A stretch of DNA of 40,086 bases, taken from the NCBI GenBank assembly GCA_945948915.1, contig CAMFCQ010000018.1:1-40086 (forward strand), given 5' to 3'. Positions 19,555-27,431 of the stretch are shown piece after piece. The DNA comes from an uncultured Clostridia bacterium (GTDB lineage: Bacteria; Bacillota; Clostridia; Christensenellales; Aristaeellaceae). Under the pieces are notes generated by a model. That model saw nothing but the letters and a program-made list of their open reading frames with translations, did not search any database and was not told where the DNA came from. The position numbers were made by a program, and so were the translations under genes. The stretch's first letter is position 1. Every line of letters begins with the position of its first letter.

Positions 19555-20427
19555 ATGAAGTTTTCTGGAAGCTATGTGGCGCTGGTGACGCCGTTCTGCG
19601 CGGACGGCAGCGTCAATTTTGATAAGCTCAGGGAGCTGACTTGCTGGCACCTGGAGCAGGGCACGGACGGCATCGTCGTGCTGGGCACGACCGGCGAATC
19701 GAGCACCATGAGCCACGAGGAGGACGACGACGTCGCCCGCTGCGTGATCGAGACGGTGAACGGCAGGATCCCGGTCATCTGCGGCGCAGGCTCCAACAGC
19801 ACGCAGACGCAGCTGGAAAAGAGCCGCAAGTATCATGACATGGGTGCGGACGGCCTGCTGCTGATCACGCCGTACTACAACAAGGCGAACGACGAGGGCA
19901 TGTATCGCCACTTTGCGACGGTGGCCGACAGCGTCGATACGCCGATCATCCTGTACAATGTGCCGGGCCGCACCGGCTGCGCGATCTCCCCGGCGTGCTG
20001 CGCGCGCCTGGCCAGGCACCCGAACATCGCGGGCATCAAGGAGGCCAGCGGCAGCATCAGCTACGCAGCGCAGATCGCCCGGCTGATCGGCGACGACTTC
20101 TGCATGCTCTCCGGCAACGACGACATGATCGTGCCGATGATGAGCCTGGGCGCGTCGGGCGTGATCTCCGTGTGGGCGAACATCTGCCCGAGGCAGTGCC
20201 ATGACCTGGTGGCGGCGTTCAGTGCCGGTGACGTGGCCACGGCCCGCGGGATTCAGCTGAAGTATCTGGAGCTGATCAACGCGCTGTTCTGCGAGGTGAA
20301 CCCGATCCCGATCAAGGAAGCGATGAACCAGCTGGGCATGGACGTGGGCGGCTACCGCCTGCCGCTGTGCGAGATTTCCGAGGCGGGACGCGAGAAGGTG
20401 CGCCGCGCGCTGGAGGTGCTGGCGTGA
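19555..20427 (+). CDS. dapA: 4-hydroxy-tetrahydrodipicolinate synthase
   Basis: DapA condenses pyruvate with aspartate semialdehyde, the first committed step to diaminopimelate and lysine. It has 290 residues with GTTGESSTM (44-52), the Schiff-base lysine Lys162 in AGIKEASGS, and Tyr134 in LYNVPGRT. The C-terminal EVNPIPIKEAMNQLGM is typical. GGAGGAC precedes ATG 19555. It overlaps dapB by 4 bases (GTGA), so the two are coupled. Confidence 0.97.
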   Translation: MKFSGSYVALVTPFCADGSVNFDKLRELTCWHLEQGTDGIVVLGTTGESSTMSHEEDDDVARCVIETVNGRIPVICGAGSNSTQTQLEKSRKYHDMGADGLLLITPYYNKANDEGMYRHFATVADSVDTPIILYNVPGRTGCAISPACCARLARHPNIAGIKEASGSISYAAQIARLIGDDFCMLSGNDDMIVPMMSLGASGVISVWANICPRQCHDLVAAFSAGDVATARGIQLKYLELINALFCEVNPIPIKEAMNQLGMDVGGYRLPLCEISEAGREKVRRALEVLA

Positions 20428-21140
20428 GAATCGCAGTTATTGGCAACGGCCGCATGGGCCGGATGATCGACGCAGTCTGCGCGCAGGACGATGCGATCGA
20501 GGTGGCGGGCTTTGTCGGCCCGGGCGCGTGCGCGGGACTTGAGGAGATCGCGGAGATTGACGCGGCGGTGGACTTCTCCTATCCGGGCAACCTGCAGGGG
20601 CTGCTTGACAACGCCGTGCGCCGCCGCCTGCCGCTGGTCATCGGCACGACGGGTCTTTCCTCTGAGCAGGGCGACGCCATCCGAGCGGCGGCCAGCGTGA
20701 TTCCGATCGTGTGGGCCAACAACTTCTCCACCGGCGTGACGGTGCTCACGCGCCTGGCGCGCATGGCGGCCGAGGCGCTTAGCGGCGAGTTTGACATCGA
20801 AATCACCGAGACGCACCATAGCAAGAAGGAAGACGCGCCCAGCGGCACCGCGAAGATGCTGCTCTCCGCCGTCGATCCGCAGGGCGAATACGCCGTGGTG
20901 AACGGCCGCGAGGGCCGGCCGGGCCAGCGCGGTCACGAGATCGGCATGCATGCGCTGCGCGGCGGCACGGTTGCCGGCGAGCACAGCGTGCACTTCTTTG
21001 GGCAGATGGAGGAAATCGAGCTGCGCCACAGGGCGGACAGCCGCGAGATCTTCGCCCGGGGCGCGCTGCGCGCGGCGAAGTTTGCCGTGCAGGCCAAGCC
21101 GGGACTCTACGACATGGAAGACGTACTTTTTACACCGTAA
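20424..21140 (+). CDS. dapB: 4-hydroxy-tetrahydrodipicolinate reductase
   Basis: DapB reduces the DapA product with NAD(P)H. The 238-residue protein has the Rossmann start MRIAVIGNGRMGRMI, the loop GTTGLSSEQ, and the catalytic/substrate segment ETHHSKKEDAPSGTA. The start is GTG at 20424, overlapping the dapA stop; the longer upstream frame is read through dapA and lacks support. A 9-bp inverted repeat begins at its stop codon. Confidence 0.96.
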   Translation: MRIAVIGNGRMGRMIDAVCAQDDAIEVAGFVGPGACAGLEEIAEIDAAVDFSYPGNLQGLLDNAVRRRLPLVIGTTGLSSEQGDAIRAAASVIPIVWANNFSTGVTVLTRLARMAAEALSGEFDIEITETHHSKKEDAPSGTAKMLLSAVDPQGEYAVVNGREGRPGQRGHEIGMHALRGGTVAGEHSVHFFGQMEEIELRHRADSREIFARGALRAAKFAVQAKPGLYDMEDVLFTP

Positions 21141-21232
21141 GTCCCTCTGCAAAGCTTCGGACTCGACCGCAAAGCGACGGGACTTACATCACTTCGTCGG
21201 AGATGCAACCGGCATCATGCCGGTTTTGGAGG
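21137..21232 (+). promoter_or_regulatory. Inverted repeat and hairpin in the dapB-dapH spacer
   Basis: GTAAGTCCC (21137-21145) and GGGACTTAC (21179-21187) are perfect complements, 33 bases apart; the first arm includes the dapB stop codon. A second hairpin, AACCGGCA (21207-21214) / TGCCGGTT (21218-21225) with a 3-base loop, is followed by TT and then directly by the dapH ribosome binding site GGAGG (21228-21232). It could be an attenuator, an mRNA processing site or a translational control element. No known riboswitch was recognised. Confidence 0.5.
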
Positions 21233-21242
21233 AAAATGAAGC

Positions 21243-21935
21243 ATGGATGCGTACGAAATCATTGAGGCGATCAGAAGCGCCAAAAAGAAGACGCCGGTGA
21301 AGGCGTATATCAAGAGCAGGACGCCGCTGACGTTTGAAAACTGCCACGTGTTTACCGGCGCGGACATGGTCGTCATCGGCGACTATGCGGACATCGAGCC
21401 GGTGCTGGAGGCCAACCGGGACGCCATTGAGGATGTCGTGATCGAGAACGACCGCCGCAACAGCGCGCTGCCGCTGCTGGACATGAAGCACATCGGCGCG
21501 CGCATCGAGCCGGGCGCGATCATCCGCGACCGCGTGGAGATCGGCGACGGCGCGGTCATCATGATGGGCGCGATCATCAACATCGGCGCGGTGATCGGCG
21601 CGGGCACCATGATCGACATGGGCGCCGTGCTGGGCGGCCGCGCGATCGTGGGCAAAAACAGCCACGTCGGCGCGGGCGCAGTCCTCGCGGGCGTGGTCGA
21701 GCCGCCGAGCGCAAAGCCGGTGACCGTCGGCGACAACGTGCTCATCGGCGCGAACGCTGTCATCATCGAGGGCGTGAGCGTGGGCGACAATGCCGTGGTC
21801 GCGGCGGGCGCGGTGGTGACGCAGGACGTGCCGGAGAATGCCGTGGTCGCGGGCGTTCCGGCGCGCGTCATCAAGATGAAGGACGAGAAGACCAACAGCA
21901 AGACCGCGCTGGTGGACGCGCTGCGCGAGCTGTAA
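21243..21935 (+). CDS. dapH: Tetrahydrodipicolinate N-acetyltransferase
   Basis: DapH acetylates tetrahydrodipicolinate with acetyl-CoA, opening the acetylase branch of diaminopimelate synthesis used by many Firmicutes. The 230-residue protein has the DapH-type N-terminus ([19 protein letters not shown]) and then a left-handed beta-helix of hexapeptide repeats from about residue 85 ([20 protein letters not shown]...). The segment [18 protein letters not shown] is typical of the acetyl rather than succinyl enzyme. ATG 21243 follows GGAGG by 10 bases. Confidence 0.93.
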   Translation: MDAYEIIEAIRSAKKKTPVKAYIKSRTPLTFENCHVFTGADMVVIGDYADIEPVLEANRDAIEDVVIENDRRNSALPLLDMKHIGARIEPGAIIRDRVEIGDGAVIMMGAIINIGAVIGAGTMIDMGAVLGGRAIVGKNSHVGAGAVLAGVVEPPSAKPVTVGDNVLIGANAVIIEGVSVGDNAVVAAGAVVTQDVPENAVVAGVPARVIKMKDEKTNSKTALVDALREL

Positions 21936-21978
21936 GGCGGAATTGCCTTTTCTGTACGAAGAACCGAACAGAATCATG

Positions 21979-22014
21979 AACGCATGGAACCCGTCCGTCG
22001 GCTCCATGCGTTTT
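21979..22014 (+). terminator. Terminator after dapH
   Basis: AACGCATGGA (21979-21988) pairs perfectly with TCCATGCGTT (22003-22012), followed by TT and T-rich sequence (TTTTATCTTC). It closes the dap operon. Confidence 0.8.
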
Positions 22015-22073
22015 ATCTTCACAGACGCTCTGCCGCACTTGCAAAACGAACACAAACAACGCGAAAAACCATC

Positions 22074-22102
22074 TTTCTTTGGCGCGAATGATCCTGTACA
22101 AT
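22074..22102 (+). promoter_or_regulatory. Possible promoter for the methyltransferase gene
   Basis: TACAAT at 22097-22102 is a good -10, but the region 17 bases upstream (TTTCTT, 22074-22079) is a poor -35. The position after the dapH terminator and about 100 bases before the next gene makes a promoter likely here. The rest of the 21936-22201 gap shows nothing else. Confidence 0.4.
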
Positions 22103-22201
22103 AGAGGCACAGGCTTGCCTGGCGCATGGCCGACGGTGGTTTGGCGGAGGCTTTTCCAGCTGCAGGGGATGTGCCATTACGCAAGCGGAGGAGGCATATC
22201 G

Positions 22202-22807
22202 ATGATCGAAATGGAATCAAGACTGCCGTACGGCCTGCTCACACTCGTCGTGCTGGTGCTCTTCTACGGCACGTATCTGATCAAGATGATGGTGCAGAAA
22301 AAGCGCGGCATCCGCACCCACCAGATCGGGCGGAGGAAGGAGAAAACCCTCCACACGGTGGAGATGCTCATGTCGGCGGCGACCTTCGGGATCGTGCCGG
22401 TTCAGCTGCTCTCCGCCTTCCTCGGCTGGAACTGCCTGCCTGCAAACGCACGCTTCACCGGCTTCCTTGTCGGGATCATCGGCGACTGCGTTTTCCTGGC
22501 TGCCGTGCTGTGCATGAAGGACAGCTGGCGGGCTGGCATTCCCGATCAGGACAGGACGGAGATGGTGACGGACGGGATCTATGCATTCAGCCGGAACCCG
22601 GCGTTCCTCGGCTTTGACCTGATGTACATCGGCGTGCTGTTGATGTACTGCAATCCGCTGACGGGGCTGTTCACCGCCTTTGCCATCGTCATGCTGCACC
22701 TGCAGATTCTTCAGGAGGAGAAGTATCTGGAGTCTGTCTTTGGCGAATCATATCGCCGGTACAGGCGGCAGGTCGGCCGTTATCTGGGGAGAAGGATTCG
22801 CGGATAA
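22202..22807 (+). CDS. Isoprenylcysteine methyltransferase-like membrane protein
   Basis: The 201-residue protein has hydrophobic segments at about 9-30, 56-76, 84-105 and 136-168. The C-terminal half carries the ICMT/PEMT-type methyltransferase features: YAFSRNPAFLGF (127-138) and a helix with the E-E-x-x-L-x-x-x-F-G-x-x-Y-x-x-Y pattern (172-187). Bacterial members are SAM-dependent membrane enzymes with mostly unknown substrates. GGAGGAGG at 22187-22194 supports ATG 22202; the longer open frame upstream includes the promoter region. Confidence 0.8.
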   Translation: MIEMESRLPYGLLTLVVLVLFYGTYLIKMMVQKKRGIRTHQIGRRKEKTLHTVEMLMSAATFGIVPVQLLSAFLGWNCLPANARFTGFLVGIIGDCVFLAAVLCMKDSWRAGIPDQDRTEMVTDGIYAFSRNPAFLGFDLMYIGVLLMYCNPLTGLFTAFAIVMLHLQILQEEKYLESVFGESYRRYRRQVGRYLGRRIRG

Positions 22808-22831
22808 CCGCAGAGGACACCATCATGCCCC

Positions 22832-22860
22832 TTTTCAGGCGCGCGTTTTGGGTGTATGAT
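22832..22860 (+). promoter_or_regulatory. Probable promoter of the cit genes
   Basis: TTTTCA (22832-22837), a 17-base spacer and TATGAT (22855-22860) precede the citXG start by about 60 bases. No terminator was seen between the methyltransferase stop and this site. Confidence 0.45.
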
Positions 22861-22920
22861 GGACAGGAGAAGCCTTTGTGGACGCCGTCAGGCCGGACAC
22901 AAAAGACTGGAGGAATCAAC

Positions 22921-24288
22921 GTGCACCAAACCATCGAGCTTTACCAGATGCTGGAGGCCCGTGAGCGCCGCTGCATGCGCCAGCAGGAGCTGCTGCGGCA
23001 ATACGCAAAACCGCTGGTCTGCCTGACCATGAACATCGCCGGGCCCGTCAAGGACAGCCCGCTCATCCGCCGCAGCTTTGACCATGGGATTGAGCTGCTG
23101 CACCGGCAGCTTCTGCGGCGGCGCATCAGGCCGCTGCACGAGGCGCTGATGCGCGAGGTCACCGGCTGCGAGGCGTACGTTGTCCTTGACCTTGACCCGC
23201 TTGCCGTCAAACGGATGACGACCGCCATTGAGGACGGCAGTCCGCTGGGACGGCTCTTTGACATGGACGTGCTGCGGCCGGACGGCTGCAAGGTGGAGCG
23301 CGAGGAGCTGGGCCTTCCCGGGCGCACCTGCCTGATCTGCGGCGGCCCCGCCAAGGTCTGCTCCAGCCGCCGCGTGCATCCGGTCGCGGAGCTGCAGCAG
23401 AAGACCCATGACATCATGGCGCAGGCGATGGATGAGCTGGACGCGAAGACCTGCGCGCGGCAGGCGGTGCGCGCGCTGCTGTATGAGGTCAACACCACGC
23501 CCAAGCCCGGCCTGGTGGACCGCCGGAACAGCGGCAGCCACAGGGACATGGACAGCTTCACCTTCATGAGCAGCGCGGCGTCGCTTTGGCCGTACTTCTT
23601 CGCCTGTGCCCGCACGGGACAGCAGACCGCCGCGCAGAGCGCTGCCTACACCTTTGCTGCGCTGCGGCCGCTGGGCTGTCAGGCGGAGGGCGATATGCTG
23701 GCGGCGACCCGTGGGGTCAACACCCACAAGGGCGCCATCTTCACCCTGGGCATCCTCTGCGCCGCGCTGGGGCGCCTTGACCGGGCGCTGTGGCGCAGCC
23801 CCGGGCGCATTCTTGAGGAGGCCGCCGCGATGACGGCGGGCCTGACAGCAGCGGACTTTGCGGGGCTGACCCGAGAGAACGCGCAGACCGCCGGACAGAG
23901 GCTGTACCTTGAGTACGGGATCACCGGCGTTCGCGGCCAGGTCGAGGCCGGTCTGCCTGCCGTGCGCGATTTCGGCCTGCCGGTTCTTGAGTGTGGCCTG
24001 GCACAGGGCATTGATCTCAATCGGGCAGGATGCGCCGCGCTGCTGGCCATCCTCGCCAACAGCACCGACACCAACATGATCTCCCGCAGCGACCGCGCCA
24101 CGCAGCAGGCCGTCGCGCAGGAGCTTCGGGAACTCCTGAAACAGACGCCCTACCCGGATGAGGACGCGCTGCGCGCGCTGGACGATCGGTTCATCGCCGC
24201 CAACCTTTCCCCCGGCGGCAGCGCTGATCTGCTGGCCGTCTGCTACCTGCTCCATTTTCTGAAAAGCGAGGAAGAATGCCATGTCTGA
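22921..24288 (+). CDS. citXG: CitX-CitG fusion: citrate lyase prosthetic group synthesis
   Basis: The 455-residue protein joins two enzymes that make and attach the phosphoribosyl-dephospho-CoA group of citrate lyase. Residues about 1-170 are CitX (transferase), with LFDMDVLRPDG (112-122) and RTCLICGGPAKVCSSRRVHP (135-154). Residues about 175-455 are CitG (triphosphoribosyl-dephospho-CoA synthase), with TTPKPGLVDRRNSGSHRDMD (192-211) and TRGVNTHKGAIFTLG (263-277). The start is GTG 22921 after GGAGGAATC. Such fusions are known. It overlaps citC by 8 bases. The lyase subunit genes citD, citE and citF are not in the window. Confidence 0.9.
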   Translation: MHQTIELYQMLEARERRCMRQQELLRQYAKPLVCLTMNIAGPVKDSPLIRRSFDHGIELLHRQLLRRRIRPLHEALMREVTGCEAYVVLDLDPLAVKRMTTAIEDGSPLGRLFDMDVLRPDGCKVEREELGLPGRTCLICGGPAKVCSSRRVHPVAELQQKTHDIMAQAMDELDAKTCARQAVRALLYEVNTTPKPGLVDRRNSGSHRDMDSFTFMSSAASLWPYFFACARTGQQTAAQSAAYTFAALRPLGCQAEGDMLAATRGVNTHKGAIFTLGILCAALGRLDRALWRSPGRILEEAAAMTAGLTAADFAGLTRENAQTAGQRLYLEYGITGVRGQVEAGLPAVRDFGLPVLECGLAQGIDLNRAGCAALLAILANSTDTNMISRSDRATQQAVAQELRELLKQTPYPDEDALRALDDRFIAANLSPGGSADLLAVCYLLHFLKSEEECHV

Positions 24289-25324
24289 CTACGGAATTTC
24301 GCAGGTCTATCCCGGCGACCGCCGCACGCTTGCCCAGATTGACGCGCTCCTCAAGCGGGAGGGCATTACGCGGGACGCGAATCTGGATTACACCTGCGCG
24401 ATGCTCGACGAGGACTACCAGGTCATCGCCACAGGCAGCTGCTTCGGCAATACGCTGCGCTGCTTCGCGGTCAGCAGCGACCATCAGGGCGAGGGGCTGC
24501 TGAATGAAATCGTCTCCCACCTGATCGAGGTGCAGTACGCCCGCGGCAACATGCATCTGTTCCTCTACACCAAGGTGAAGAGCGCGAAGTTCTTCGGCGA
24601 CCTCGGCTTCCGCGAGATCGCGCGGGTCGAGGACACGCTGGTCTTCATGGAAAACCGCGCGGACGGCTTCTCCTCCTACCTGAAGGCGCTGGAGAAGACG
24701 AAGACCGCCGGCAAATCGGCCGCGCTGGTCATGAATGCCAACCCCTTCACGTTGGGCCATCAGTATCTGGTGGAGACGGCGGCGGCGCAGTGCGATACGC
24801 TGCACCTGTTCGTCCTTAGCGAGGACGCCAGCCTGTTCCCCTTTGCCGTGCGCAGGGAGCTGGTGCGGCAGGGCGTCGCGCATCTGCCCAATGTTGTCCT
24901 GCACGACAGCGGCCCGTACATCATCTCAAACGCCACCTTCCCCAGCTACTTCCTTAAGGACGAAACGGCGGTCATCGAGGGCCATGCCCGGCTGGATCTG
25001 GCGGTGTTCACCCGGATTGCCGCAGCATTGGGCGTGACGGCCCGCTTTGTGGGCGAGGAGCCCACCAGCGTCGTGACCGGCGCGTACAACCGCATCATGT
25101 GCGAGGAGCTGCCCAAGGCGGGCATCGAGTGCGTGGTGGTGCCGCGCAAGGAGGCGGGCGGCAGGGCGATCAGCGCCAGCACCGTGCGCAGCGCGCTGCA
25201 GGCCGGGGACTGGGCTATGCTTGAGACGCTGGTGCCGCCCACCACGCTGGCCTGGCTGCAGAGCCCTGACGCCGAGCCGGTGCTCAAGGCCATCCGCCGG
25301 GCTGGAAACGTCGTTCATTATTGA
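24281..25324 (+). CDS. citC: [Citrate (pro-3S)-lyase] ligase
   Basis: CitC acetylates the thiol of the citrate lyase prosthetic group with acetate and ATP, switching the enzyme on. The 347-residue protein has a GNAT-like N-terminal domain (about 1-125, with SSDHQGEGLLNEIV) and a nucleotidyltransferase domain that starts with MNANPFTLGHQYLVE (151-165). The C-terminal motif ISASTVRSAL is typical of the superfamily. It overlaps citXG by 8 bases and ends before a terminator. Confidence 0.93.
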   Translation: MSDYGISQVYPGDRRTLAQIDALLKREGITRDANLDYTCAMLDEDYQVIATGSCFGNTLRCFAVSSDHQGEGLLNEIVSHLIEVQYARGNMHLFLYTKVKSAKFFGDLGFREIARVEDTLVFMENRADGFSSYLKALEKTKTAGKSAALVMNANPFTLGHQYLVETAAAQCDTLHLFVLSEDASLFPFAVRRELVRQGVAHLPNVVLHDSGPYIISNATFPSYFLKDETAVIEGHARLDLAVFTRIAAALGVTARFVGEEPTSVVTGAYNRIMCEELPKAGIECVVVPRKEAGGRAISASTVRSALQAGDWAMLETLVPPTTLAWLQSPDAEPVLKAIRRAGNVVHY

Positions 25325-25378
25325 CAGACCAAACGCCGGTCAGAGAGGATGCCGCTCCGCTGCGATTTCACCCAACCG

Positions 25379-25410
25379 GCACGCTGCCTTGCCGCAGCGT
25401 GCTTGTTCTG
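25379..25410 (+). terminator. Terminator after citC
   Basis: GCACGCTGC (25379-25387) pairs with GCAGCGTGC (25394-25402) around a 6-base loop, followed by TTGTTCT. It separates the cit genes from the MATE gene. Confidence 0.7.
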
Positions 25411-25449
25411 TCATCCTCCATGCCATCATCTACGAAAGAAGGACGCGTC

Positions 25450-26823
25450 ATGCACCGCAGGAAACCTGATCTGTCCATGCTCCCCGTCATCCTGACGCTG
25501 GCCTGGCCTACCATGCTCGAGCAGCTCATGCAGACCGCCGTGCAGTACATCGACACGGCGATGGTCGGTTCGCTGGGTACCAGCGCCACCGCCGCCGTCG
25601 GCGCGACGAGCACCGTCAACTGGCTGGTGAACAGCACGCTTTCCGCGCTGAGCGTGGGCTTTCTCGCATTCATCTCGCGGGCGCTGGGTGCGGGTGAGGC
25701 GCGCAAGGCGCGGCGCGCCGCCATGCAGGCCGTGCTGATCGTGCTGAGCGTCGGCTCGCTCTTCACCGTGCTCACGCTGTCGCTGAGCGGCGTGATTCCC
25801 GCACTCATGCAGGTGGAGCCCGCCATCCGCCCGCTCGCCGCCGCCTACTTCTTCATCCTCTATGTGCCCATGCTCCCGCGCGCGGCGAGCATCATCTTGG
25901 GCACGGTGCTGCGCGCGGCGGGCGATACCCGCACCCCGATGAAGATCGGCGTTGCGGTCAACCTCATCAACGTCGTGCTCAACTTCCTGTTCATCTATCC
26001 GGCGCGCGACGCGGTGCTCTTCGGCCTGCGGGTGTGGATTCCCGGCGCCGGATGGGGCGTGCTCGGCGCGGCGGCGTCCAGCGCCATCGCCTACACCGCA
26101 GGCGGCGTCCTCATCACCGTGCAGCTGTGGCGGCATCCGCGCATCTCTCTGCGCGGCGAACGGCTGCGCCCGGACGCGGCCATCCTGCGCCCATGTCTGC
26201 GCGTCGCCGTGCCCAACATGCTCCAGCGCTTTGCCACGTCGCTGGGCTACGTCGCCTTCGCCTCGATGATCAATTCGCTGGGCGCGGTGTCCACCGCCGC
26301 GCATACCATCGCCAACACGGTGGAGTCCGCGTTCTACATTCCCGGCTATGGCATGCAGACCGCTGCGGCGACGCTCACCGGAAACGCCTATGGCGCGCGC
26401 GATCAACAGCGCATGAAGGCGCTCTCCTCCATGCTCATTCCCATTGAGATTGGGCTGATGATCCTCTCCGGCGGGCTGCTCTTCGCCTTTGCACCGGCGC
26501 TCATGCGCATCTTCTCCCGAAGCGAAGAGGTGATTGCCCTTGGCTCGACCGTGCTGCGGATGGTCGCCGTCTCCGAGCCGTTCTACGGCTTCTCCATCAT
26601 CGTGGAGGGCATGATGCAGGGCGTGGGCCGCACGCGCGAGCCGTTCCTGTTCAATGTCGCCGGCATGTGGCTGGTGCGCATCGTGGGCACCTTCCTGTGC
26701 ACGCAGCTGCTGGGGCTTGGCCTGGTCAGCGCCTGGGGCTGTATGATTGCGCACAACCTGCTGCTCTTTGTGCTGTATCTGATCGTCTATGCGCGCGGGA
26801 CGTGGAATCCGCTGCGCTGCTGA
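25450..26823 (+). CDS. MATE family efflux transporter
   Basis: The 457-residue protein has about twelve transmembrane segments in two similar halves. The MATE signature appears in LAWPTMLEQLMQTAVQYIDT near the N-terminus and again in the second half (VAVPNMLQRFATSLGYVAFA). A PxxRAxxxxxGtvLRAaGDTRTPMK segment is also typical. MATE proteins export drugs or organic cations with H+ or Na+; the substrate here is unknown. AGAAGGA supports ATG 25450; a longer frame from TTG 25321 crosses the terminator and is rejected. Confidence 0.93.
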   Translation: MHRRKPDLSMLPVILTLAWPTMLEQLMQTAVQYIDTAMVGSLGTSATAAVGATSTVNWLVNSTLSALSVGFLAFISRALGAGEARKARRAAMQAVLIVLSVGSLFTVLTLSLSGVIPALMQVEPAIRPLAAAYFFILYVPMLPRAASIILGTVLRAAGDTRTPMKIGVAVNLINVVLNFLFIYPARDAVLFGLRVWIPGAGWGVLGAAASSAIAYTAGGVLITVQLWRHPRISLRGERLRPDAAILRPCLRVAVPNMLQRFATSLGYVAFASMINSLGAVSTAAHTIANTVESAFYIPGYGMQTAAATLTGNAYGARDQQRMKALSSMLIPIEIGLMILSGGLLFAFAPALMRIFSRSEEVIALGSTVLRMVAVSEPFYGFSIIVEGMMQGVGRTREPFLFNVAGMWLVRIVGTFLCTQLLGLGLVSAWGCMIAHNLLLFVLYLIVYARGTWNPLRC

Positions 26824-26833
26824 TCGCATCAAA

Positions 26834-26866
26834 AAACGCCCTTCTGCCGGGAGCAGAGGGGCGTTT
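26834..26866. terminator. Bidirectional terminator between MATE and the minus-strand remnant
   Basis: AAACGCCCTTCTGC (26834-26847) pairs with GCAGAGGGGCGTTT (26853-26866) with one G-T pair and loop CGGGA. An A-run at 26831-26836 becomes a T-run on the minus strand, so it would serve the minus-strand MBL remnant well; for the MATE gene it has only TTT. Confidence 0.75.
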
Positions 26867-26872
26867 GACTTG

Positions 26873-27119
26873 TCAGAAGACATCCAGATCATGCCCATTG
26901 ACGACGGGGCCGTCGTACCCCGCCTCGCGAATTTCCTTCAGGATCGCGTCGCAGTGCGTCGATGCCCGCGAAATACGCCTTGGAGGCCTGGCGCACGACG
27001 TCGGGGCCGAAATCGACCAGATAGGCCCTGTCGCCGACGACGACAGCGATGGTTGTTTTCGGATCGGGGCAGAAGAAAATGCTGGAAACGCCCGAATATG
27101 CGCGCCTGCGTATACGCAT
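26873..27119 (-). pseudogene. MBL-fold metallohydrolase remnant with internal deletion
   Basis: On the minus strand, one frame reads PDPKTTIAVVVGDRAYLVDF, then GPDVVRQASKAYFAGID, the N-terminal strand-helix region of MBL-fold hydrolases. Immediately after, in the +1 frame, it reads HCDAILKEIREAGYDGPVVN and GHDLDVF before a stop at 26873-26875, the C-terminal end of the same kind of protein. The roughly 200 residues between, including the HxHxDH metal site, are absent. An internal deletion with frameshift explains this. The start is uncertain. The terminator at 26834 lies in the right place for this gene's 3' end. Confidence 0.75.
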
Positions 27120-27157
27120 CTGCGGAGAATTTCATATGATAAGCGTCAGGTGATGAT

Positions 27158-27400
27158 ATGACAGTCAAAGACGCGGTGGCGCAGCGATTTGCGCAGATCT
27201 GCCGCAGCCGGGAAATCAGCATCAACGAGCTGGCCACGCGTTCCGGCGTGACGCCCTCCACGGTGTACAGCATGATGGACGCGCGCAGAAGAGAGCTCTC
27301 GATCACGACCATCAAGAAGCTGTGCGACGGGCTGGACATGACGCTGGGCGAGTTCTTCTCAACGGATGATTTTGACCGGCTGGAGCAGGAAATCAAGTGA
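27158..27400 (+). CDS. Small XRE/Cro-type transcriptional regulator
   Basis: The 80-residue protein is almost entirely a helix-turn-helix DNA-binding domain. The recognition region is ISINELATRSGVTPSTVYSM (20-39), followed by ITTIKKLCDGLDMTLGEFF, the standard XRE ending. ATG 27158 follows AGGTGA closely. TATGAT at 27135-27140 could be its -10, without a clear -35. The CotH copy 2 gene starts 31 bases after its stop, so they may be one transcript and this protein may regulate the array (inference). Confidence 0.85.
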   Translation: MTVKDAVAQRFAQICRSREISINELATRSGVTPSTVYSMMDARRRELSITTIKKLCDGLDMTLGEFFSTDDFDRLEQEIK

Positions 27401-27431
27401 CCGGGCAATCGGCAAGAGGATGAGAAAAGCA

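Noticed and set aside
21141-21242. T-box or riboswitch before dapH
   Set aside because: The gap of 102 bases lacks the T-box sequence and specifier-loop layout; only simple inverted repeats are visible.
25321-25449. TTGACA at 25321 as a promoter for the MATE gene
   Set aside because: No acceptable -10 lies 16-18 bases downstream, and a terminator hairpin (25379-25402) would stop the transcript before the gene.
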